Shown one piece after another: positions 46,433-50,965 of a stretch of 50,965 nt of DNA (positions are counted from its first letter, which is position 1; each line of letters opens with the position of its first letter). This DNA comes from Holosporales bacterium (lineage in GTDB: Bacteria > Pseudomonadota > Alphaproteobacteria > RUG11792). The DNA is taken from NCBI GenBank assembly GCA_031267075.1, contig JAIRZU010000039.1, forward strand, positions 1 to 50,965, given 5' to 3'. Below the pieces are notes generated by a model, which was given only the letters and a program-made list of their open reading frames with translations, did no database searches and was not told where the DNA came from. Position numbers and translations under genes: made by a program.

Positions 46433-47037
46433 AACTTGCTGATTTCATCTCTGAGGGGGTTGTGGTATTCGGGGATGTGCGTTTTGATCTCCTCTCCAGT
46501 TACCTCTAGGGACACCGCGATATCAGCTGCTGATATACAGCTACCAATGCCACGGCTCCACAACTCGCCGAGCCTCTCTGAGTTACGTGTTTGTGGATTG
46601 ATCCCAAACCCAGTACCGGTGAGCAGAAGAAATTCAAAATACGCATATGCAGACAGAGCTTCCTGATTCGAGAAGCTCCGCAGGTTTCTGGCGATATCAT
46701 ATACGAGATCGAAGAGGCCTTCATGTGGGACGGCGAGAGGAATTACCTTCATCAGCAGAGAGCAAATCCCTTGACATACGAGAATGTGTGTGATAGAGTC
46801 CATGATGTGTATCCAGCTTTTCGCCTCACTCTGCAGCCTCCAAAATCCAAGTGATATTTCGTTGGAGGAGGAGTGGTCAACAACCACGATTGAGAAGACT
46901 GAGAAGCGAACGTACTTGGATATTCCGGCGAGTCCTAAACACCTCCCATGCGCCCTCGTGAAAATATCGATGATCCGATACTTATTAGCGTACCCATGAG
47001 CCGATAGGACAATCCCCTTATCTGACCATACATGCAT
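46426..47037 (-). CDS. recO: DNA repair protein RecO
   Basis: WSDKGIVLSAHGYANKYRIIDIFTRAHGRCLGLA; YFEFLLLTGTGFGINPQT. Confidence 0.85.
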   Translation of the reverse strand: MHVWSDKGIVLSAHGYANKYRIIDIFTRAHGRCLGLAGISKYVRFSVFSIVVVDHSSSNEISLGFWRLQSEAKSWIHIMDSITHILVCQGICSLLMKVIPLAVPHEGLFDLVYDIARNLRSFSNQEALSAYAYFEFLLLTGTGFGINPQTRNSERLGELWSRGIGSCISAADIAVSLEVTGEEIKTHIPEYHNPLRDEISKFL

Positions 47038-47052
47038 GATCTGCGATTACGC

Positions 47053-47652
47053 TCACGACCTCCTCTTGCACTGTCCTGCGGTGTAATGCCTCCTGCAGAG
47101 AGATACGTACTTTTCATTACCACCAATATCAATCTGCTCTCCCGCCCTCAGGATATTTCCATTCGAATCAAACTTGGCATTCATAGTGGCTTTCTTCCCA
47201 CAGTGGCATATGGTCTTGATTTCGATCAGCTCATCCGCCCAGAGTAGCAGGTACAAGCTACCCTCGAATGGTTCTCCGAGGAAGTCAGATCTGAGGCCGT
47301 AGGCCAGCACTGGAATATTGAGATCATCGACTACCTTGCACAACTGTATCACCTGCTGCTTGGTAATGAACTGCGCCTCATCAATCATAACGCATGCCGT
47401 ATTTTCAGTGAGCCGCTTCGTGATATCAGCTAGCAAGTCAAGGCTTCTATCGAATGTAAGCGCCTCGGTTACAAGGCCGACTCTGGAAGCTATCTTTGAA
47501 TCCCCAAACCTGTTATCGAATTTGAAAGTGTACAGTAGTGTATCGAGGCCGCGCTCCCTGTAGTTGAAACTGCTCTGCAGCAGCTTCGTGGTCTTACCGG
47601 CATTCATCGCCGCATAATAAAAATACAACTTCGCCATACACGTGCTACACAA
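47053..47652 (-). CDS. tdk: Thymidine kinase (start probably MAKLYFYYAAMNAGKTT)
   Basis: YYAAMNAGKTTKLLQ; CVMIDEAQF; AYGLRSDFLGEPFEGS. Confidence 0.95.
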   Translation of the reverse strand: MCSTCMAKLYFYYAAMNAGKTTKLLQSSFNYRERGLDTLLYTFKFDNRFGDSKIASRVGLVTEALTFDRSLDLLADITKRLTENTACVMIDEAQFITKQQVIQLCKVVDDLNIPVLAYGLRSDFLGEPFEGSLYLLLWADELIEIKTICHCGKKATMNAKFDSNGNILRAGEQIDIGGNEKYVSLCRRHYTAGQCKRRS

Positions 47653-47723
47653 TCACAGCCACTAGATAAATGGATACCACACCTTCCTGCTTAGCGTCAA
47701 TCCTCCCTATTGGGCCAACAGCA

Positions 47724-47749
47724 GGAGGGATCTTTTGATCGATCCCTCC
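47724..47749. terminator. Terminator-like hairpin
   Basis: GGAGGGATC-TTTTGATC-GATCCCTCC perfect stem, between 47772 gene 3' end and tdk. Confidence 0.5.
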
Positions 47750-47771
47750 ATGTGCTCTTCCAATACGTTGG

Positions 47772-49928
47772 TTAGTCAACTACGTCGGTGGGGTCTGGGT
47801 TCAGCCCGGCTATCTCACGGACTATATCGGGTGCTATCACGCCTGGTACCTGGGCAAGGGCTAGTGATATTATGTCGTTCATCTCTGTCTCGGCTATATC
47901 GCGATCGTTGTTCAGGAGGTGTGCGGCCGTATGTTCGGGGTCGCCATTTTGGATGTCGCGCAGATACTGGACTAGTTGCGCCGCTTCTGCTCCTTCGATG
48001 GGGCGGCCCAGGGTCGTGGAGTGGGTGGCAGCAGCAGTTGGGTTCGTAGCGGGGAGTTGCAGTGCCGGAGCTGGCCGAGGTGGGGGCGGAGGTGGGGCTG
48101 GAGGGGTCGCGTTGCGAAGGTCATCGGCTAGTCGCATGAGAGGTTCTGGGTGCTGGTTCAGTCCGTGCGGTAGCGGCAACTGCAGGTATTGGTCGATTTG
48201 TTGCCGCGCTTGCACATTGGTGCTTCGAAGCATACCTAGCACTGCTTGTTCAGGTTCGTCGACACCCAGGTTTCCCAGCGCTTGGACCAGCTCTGTTACC
48301 CGTTCTCCCCCGATCCTGCGGCCTAGGGCCGGGGAGTTGACGGCAGTTGTTGCATGGTTCATGGTCGCGGGTTGCGTTGGTTGCGCGTGTCTAGGTGCGG
48401 CTGCTACTGTAGCAGTATGGGGTGGAGGAGTCCGTTGGGCTGGAGGAGGAGGAGTCCGTGGGGCTGGAGGGTTCGCGGTCGCTGGTTGTGGTGGCGGGGC
48501 GGCGCCTTCGTTCTGTGATCCACCACCCGCCTCCGCTCTTAATGTCCACGTGGTGTTGCCTCGTTGCGCGCTCCACTCCGTCTCCCCAGTCTGTTCCCAG
48601 TGCACCGTGGAATCATATCCATTTTGCCGAGCCAGCCAGTGAAACCCTGACGGTAGTCCCGGATAGTCGTTCTGTCCTGCGCTAGGCACCGGCGGGTTAG
48701 GGTTCGCGGGTCGTGGCGGGGGCTCTGGTCTGTCCTGTGGTTGTGCTGCAGCACGGCGGGTTGAGGCATTCTCGCGGAACTCTGTGCTTGCACCGTCATA
48801 GGTGGTAAAGTCACGGGGTGTCTGTGCTGGTCGCGACGATGATGCGACGTTCGCTCTTGCAGCCAGATGGCCGACTATGATCGGTGGCGCTGAGGCACGA
48901 AGTGGTGCCCTGCTCTCGTAACCGCGGATTCGGCCGGAAGCCTCGCTTAGACGAAGGTGTATTATCGTCTCGGCCTCATTATCTGGATTATCTACACCGA
49001 TGTCTCGTAACCACCCGGCCAGTTGGCCTAGCTCCTGCCAACCTACCGGACGGCCCAAGGCTTCGGAGTAGGTGCCCCCAGTACCAGTTTGGGGGGACGA
49101 CGGCTGTGGCTGTGGTCTATCTGGCATTGGTTGGGGGATTGGTGCCGGCACTGCTTGAGGTAGTGCAGGCGTCGCTGCAGTGCTGCTCATGTCTCCAGCT
49201 ATCGGGAGTAGGTAATTAGGTATTTGTAGGTTATGTGCTTGCAGCCTACTCACTAAGTACACGGCGTTTTGCTTCGCTGCTTCGGGAGTGCCGCTGCTTA
49301 TACCCATGATGAGTCCTTCGTTGTCTCCGGACGGATCTATCGCACGTGCTATCGCCAACAAGGAGGAACCTTGCTCACCAGTTAGTCGGGGCGCTGGAGT
49401 TGCGCTGAGAGAGGCATCTCCTATCGGTTGTCCTTGGGCTGCGAATTGCTGTGGAAAGCCTTGGCCTTGTACCGCGACTGGCTGCTGTCCTGGGAACCCG
49501 AATTGCGGCACAGGGTACATCGGAACTGGCTGCCCAGTGAACCCGAGTTGTGGCACGAATTGCTGCGGAAAGCCCTGGGGTGGCTGCCCGTAGCCTGGGA
49601 ATGGTTGCCCAGGGGACATCGGAACTGGCTGCACAGGCACCGCGAATGGCTGCTGCACAGGTACGAATTGCTGACCTGGTGGGGCAAAGCCATACGGTGA
49701 TTGTGAATACCAATACGGTACAGGACATCCTGAGGCTGGCTGTGGCTGCCCAGAGGACATCGGAACTGGCTGCACAGGTACGAATTGCTGCTGAAAGCCT
49801 TGGGGTGGCTGCCCAGTGAACCCGAATTGCGGCTGTCCAGGGGCCCCATGCATGGCATAGCAGTTTATGCTTGCAACCATGAGTGCTGCTATCAGGCCGG
49901 CTGAGAGCGTTCTTGCTTTAACTTTCAT
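47772..49928 (-). CDS. Large secreted protein with Pro/Gln-rich tract and four degenerate helical repeats
   Basis: Signal peptide MKVKARTLSAGLIAALMVASINCYA; repeats starting near LTGEQGSSLLAIARAID, LGRPVGWQELGQLAGWLRDIGVD, LGRRIGGERVTELVQALGNLGVD, LGRPIEGAEAAQLVQYLRDI. Confidence 0.75.
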   Translation of the reverse strand: MKVKARTLSAGLIAALMVASINCYAMHGAPGQPQFGFTGQPPQGFQQQFVPVQPVPMSSGQPQPASGCPVPYWYSQSPYGFAPPGQQFVPVQQPFAVPVQPVPMSPGQPFPGYGQPPQGFPQQFVPQLGFTGQPVPMYPVPQFGFPGQQPVAVQGQGFPQQFAAQGQPIGDASLSATPAPRLTGEQGSSLLAIARAIDPSGDNEGLIMGISSGTPEAAKQNAVYLVSRLQAHNLQIPNYLLPIAGDMSSTAATPALPQAVPAPIPQPMPDRPQPQPSSPQTGTGGTYSEALGRPVGWQELGQLAGWLRDIGVDNPDNEAETIIHLRLSEASGRIRGYESRAPLRASAPPIIVGHLAARANVASSSRPAQTPRDFTTYDGASTEFRENASTRRAAAQPQDRPEPPPRPANPNPPVPSAGQNDYPGLPSGFHWLARQNGYDSTVHWEQTGETEWSAQRGNTTWTLRAEAGGGSQNEGAAPPPQPATANPPAPRTPPPPAQRTPPPHTATVAAAPRHAQPTQPATMNHATTAVNSPALGRRIGGERVTELVQALGNLGVDEPEQAVLGMLRSTNVQARQQIDQYLQLPLPHGLNQHPEPLMRLADDLRNATPPAPPPPPPRPAPALQLPATNPTAAATHSTTLGRPIEGAEAAQLVQYLRDIQNGDPEHTAAHLLNNDRDIAETEMNDIISLALAQVPGVIAPDIVREIAGLNPDPTDVVD

Positions 49929-49964
49929 AATCGAAATAACCTATATTTTTTCGTCTTGCTGGGA

Positions 49965-49994
49965 ATATTACCAGCAACATGATGCACAAGTCAA
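49965..49994 (-). promoter_or_regulatory. sigma70-like promoter (TTGACT-N18-TAATAT)
   Basis: Upstream of the 49928 start; aligns with the promoter and 5'UTR of the 11628 gene. Confidence 0.55.
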
Positions 49995-50113
49995 CATGTA
50001 TAAGTCGTATCTTTAGCATGGGATTTATTTTAGGCAAAATGGAGTCGTTGCATAAGCCTCGCGATAGGCATACCTGTGGATTTAGCTCTCAATTTCCCTT
50101 CGTCTCTGAAAAT

Positions 50114-50123
50114 CCCCCCCCCC
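50114..50123. repeat. Homopolymeric C10 (G10 on minus strand) tract
   Basis: AATCCCCCCCCCCAATATAA, about 190 bp upstream of the 49928 start. Confidence 0.85.
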
Positions 50124-50374
50124 AATATAAAGGCCGTACAGAGATATTTGAAGGCGTCCGAATGTTAATTGATCCCCCAAAACTGTACGTGCGATTTTCT
50201 GGAGAATTTATGCAACAACCCTATTGTTCAAATTCGATTTTATTACACTAGCCACGAATCCAAGTATAGCAAAACGAAAAAGCAATTTTAGCCGGCTTAC
50301 CATCAACCGGAACCCCCTCTCTCAGCGCGATTATTGTGATATAGAACCATATGTAAATATGCTAAAATAGGCGA

Positions 50375-50766
50375 TGTGTGTGGCAATCGGTTGGTCGCTG
50401 TGAGCTTATGTTCATAGAGGAAAGTCCGGGCTTCATGTAAGCATGGTGCCGGATAACGTCCGGCGTCGGAGCGCGCGAGGTCTTCGATAGGGAAAGTGCA
50501 ACAGAAAGTATACCGCCTCTCGCGAGGTAAGGGTGAAATGGTGTAGGTAAGAGCTCACCGCATATGTGGTAACATGTATGGCACGGCAAACCCCACCTGA
50601 AGCAAGACCAAATAGGAAGGATACGAATGAGAATTCACGATGGCTTACGATCGGATCCTTCGGGTAGGTTGCTAGAGCTCATGGGTAACTATGAGCCAAG
50701 ATGAATGATCAACCAGAATGGGAATACCATTCGGACAGAACCCGGCTTATAGATTGCTACGCACAG
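50375..50766 (+). ncRNA. rnpB: RNase P RNA (bacterial type A)
   Basis: GAGGAAAGTCCGGGCTTC; AGGGAAAGTGCAACAGAAAG; GGTAAGAGCTCACCG; GGCAAACCCCACCTGAAGCAAGACCAAATAGG; ACAGAACCCGGCTTATAG. Confidence 0.95.
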
Positions 50767-50772
50767 TACTAA

Positions 50773-50965
50773 TTGATAGAGAGGAGGGAGGATGCCGGAA
50801 CATCAATCGCCCTCCATAGAGTTGTGGCTACGCTGGGGTATATGTTCCTCCATGGCCTCAACATCGTTGGCCTCAAGAGACGTGGCTTTGCAGCGGATAC
50901 GATAAGGGAGATGATGAGTGCATACAAGGACATGTTCGTGACTCCCGGCGAATCCATTAACTTTA
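50773..50965 (+). pseudogene. 5'-truncated lpxA-like fragment (UDP-GlcNAc acyltransferase C-terminal region), runs off the window
   Basis: Frame reads ...HRVVATLGYMFLHGLNIVGLKRRGFAADTIREMMSAYKDMFVTPGESINF, with the LpxA NIxGLKRRGF signature; in-frame TAA at 50770-50772 right after rnpB. Confidence 0.6.

Noticed and set aside
47788-48642. 284-aa plus-strand ORF antisense to the modular secreted protein
   Set aside because: Low-complexity G/A/S/C-rich translation from a GC-rich antisense region; the minus-strand frame has a signal peptide and coherent repeats.

Overview
The window is about 51 kb of a gene-dense bacterial chromosome, probably from an alphaproteobacterium with an intracellular or reduced lifestyle (inference only; no phylogeny was run). 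Housekeeping genes include lon, rnhA, ispDF, smpB, rpmJ, murC, accD, rpiB, valS, slt, dapD, dnaA, pal, yidC/yidD, pyrH, tsf, gltX, recO, tdk and rnpB. LPS-transport genes lptC-A-B and lptF-G are present, along with a T6SS membrane-complex block (tssK-tssL-tssM) and a possible distant tssJ. Five accessory features stand out. (1) Three full-length paralogs of an uncharacterised exported family share a promoter/leader module. In all three the signal-peptide frame is separated from the body by an (AG)n tract (n=5, 8, 7) that leaves them out of frame, and n divisible by 3 would fuse them; this is a candidate phase-variable surface or effector family. A fourth copy is a pseudogene. (2) A roughly 140-bp MITE-like repeat with apparent terminal inverted repeats has copies that supply start codons or N-terminal extensions to ispDF, dapD and lptA and that abut tssM. 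(3) A short motif CACATGGGCGTAAAAATAATTTGCA occurs 7 times, and 6 of the 7 copies sit upstream of and co-oriented with a gene. (4) Two unrelated secreted proteins, one an HExxH metalloprotease candidate and one with four degenerate repeats and Pro/Gln-rich linkers, share promoter, 5'UTR and signal peptide. (5) A DnaA-box-like cluster in a 600-bp non-coding region is a candidate oriC. Truncated fragments of a PDH-E2 lipoyl domain and of lpxA lie at the two window ends. All calls come from reading the sequence; no searches were run.
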